Assembly: GCA_009731375.1 (NCBI GenBank)
Contig: BJOX01000243.1
Coordinates: 678,715-700,709 of the forward strand
DNA from: Paulinella micropora
Lineage: Eukaryota; Cercozoa; Imbricatea; Euglyphida
Direction: 5' to 3'
Length of the DNA: 21,995 nt
Shown: positions 21,903 through 21,995 of the stretch, one piece after another
Layout: the number at the start of each line of letters is the position of its first letter
How positions within the stretch are numbered: the first letter of the stretch is position 1
Program-made: the position numbers and the translations under genes
The notes under the pieces: generated by a model
Told to the model about the DNA's origin: nothing
What the model saw: the letters and a program-made list of their open reading frames with translations, nothing else
Database searches by the model: none

Positions 21903-21978
21903 CTGGCGGTGTTGTTGCCCCATCTGCAGTTCTACTCCTCACTGCCCGCCGCACAGCAGGCCATACAGGAATGCCTCG
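21903..21978 (+). CDS. TRMO: TRMO, next exon
   Basis: After the acceptor CAG at 21900-21902 the frame reads LAVLLPHLQFYSSLPAAQQ, then AIQECL, ending at a GTGAGA donor at 21979. This fits the C-terminal region of the family, where the VRFTP element is followed by a leucine-rich stretch and a helix before the conserved DPR segment (human TRMO has a comparable helix ahead of LSADPRS). The DPR motif itself would lie in the following exon, beyond the window. The exon is 76 bp, so the next intron is phase 1. Confidence 0.72.
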
Positions 21979-21995
21979 GTGAGAGAGAGAGAGGG

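Overview
This is eukaryotic nuclear DNA, and most of the roughly 22 kb is simple-sequence repeat. Arrays of GATA/TATC, TACA/CATA, CT/GA, CTT/GAA, AGT/ACT, ACATG, AGACC, ACAG and TA alternate with short single-copy spacers. Six N runs (10, 10, 58, 766, 10 and 256 bases by position) all lie inside or beside such arrays, so the assembly is weakest there. Spliceosomal-looking introns, an R2-type retrotransposon and the absence of compact gene packing exclude a bacterial origin. I cannot name the species; an invertebrate animal with a satellite-rich genome is the most natural guess, but a protist or alga is not excluded.

Layout: 1-1350 is unique non-coding DNA with an old duplication. 1355-3380 holds TATC/GATA, TACA, ACATG and GATA arrays plus a 30-bp minisatellite. 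3381-7128 is a minus-strand non-LTR retrotransposon with reverse transcriptase, CCHC finger and restriction-like endonuclease. It is broken by a one-base frameshift, cut at its 5' end, and bounded on both sides by GATA arrays. 7129-10434 is GATA and TA arrays with six copies of a ~68-bp element and a duplicated single-copy block. 10435-13820 is mainly CT/GA tract with a recurring ~50-bp spacer. 14271-16919 is a 2.6-kb set of trinucleotide tracts, mostly homopurine or homopyrimidine. 17395-17705 is AGACC then ACAG repeat. 17772-18022 is a possible minus-strand exon partly duplicated beside itself. 18214-19716 is TACA repeat.

The right end (about 20218 to beyond 21978, plus strand) carries the only clear host gene: a TrmO/TRMO-type tRNA (adenine-37-N6) methyltransferase. 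It has a GC-rich exon with a poly-Ser linker, an intron made of TATC repeat, and the start of the next exon. Two points stand out. The 40 bp at the 5' splice site are duplicated in frame 114 bp apart, and five of the six changed codons are synonymous. An arginyl-tRNA-synthetase-like motif lies in frame just upstream of the methyltransferase domain.

The retrotransposon and the TRMO gene show no functional link. What unites the window is the repeat architecture: short unique segments are repeatedly duplicated, in direct or inverted orientation, together with whichever microsatellite flanks them.
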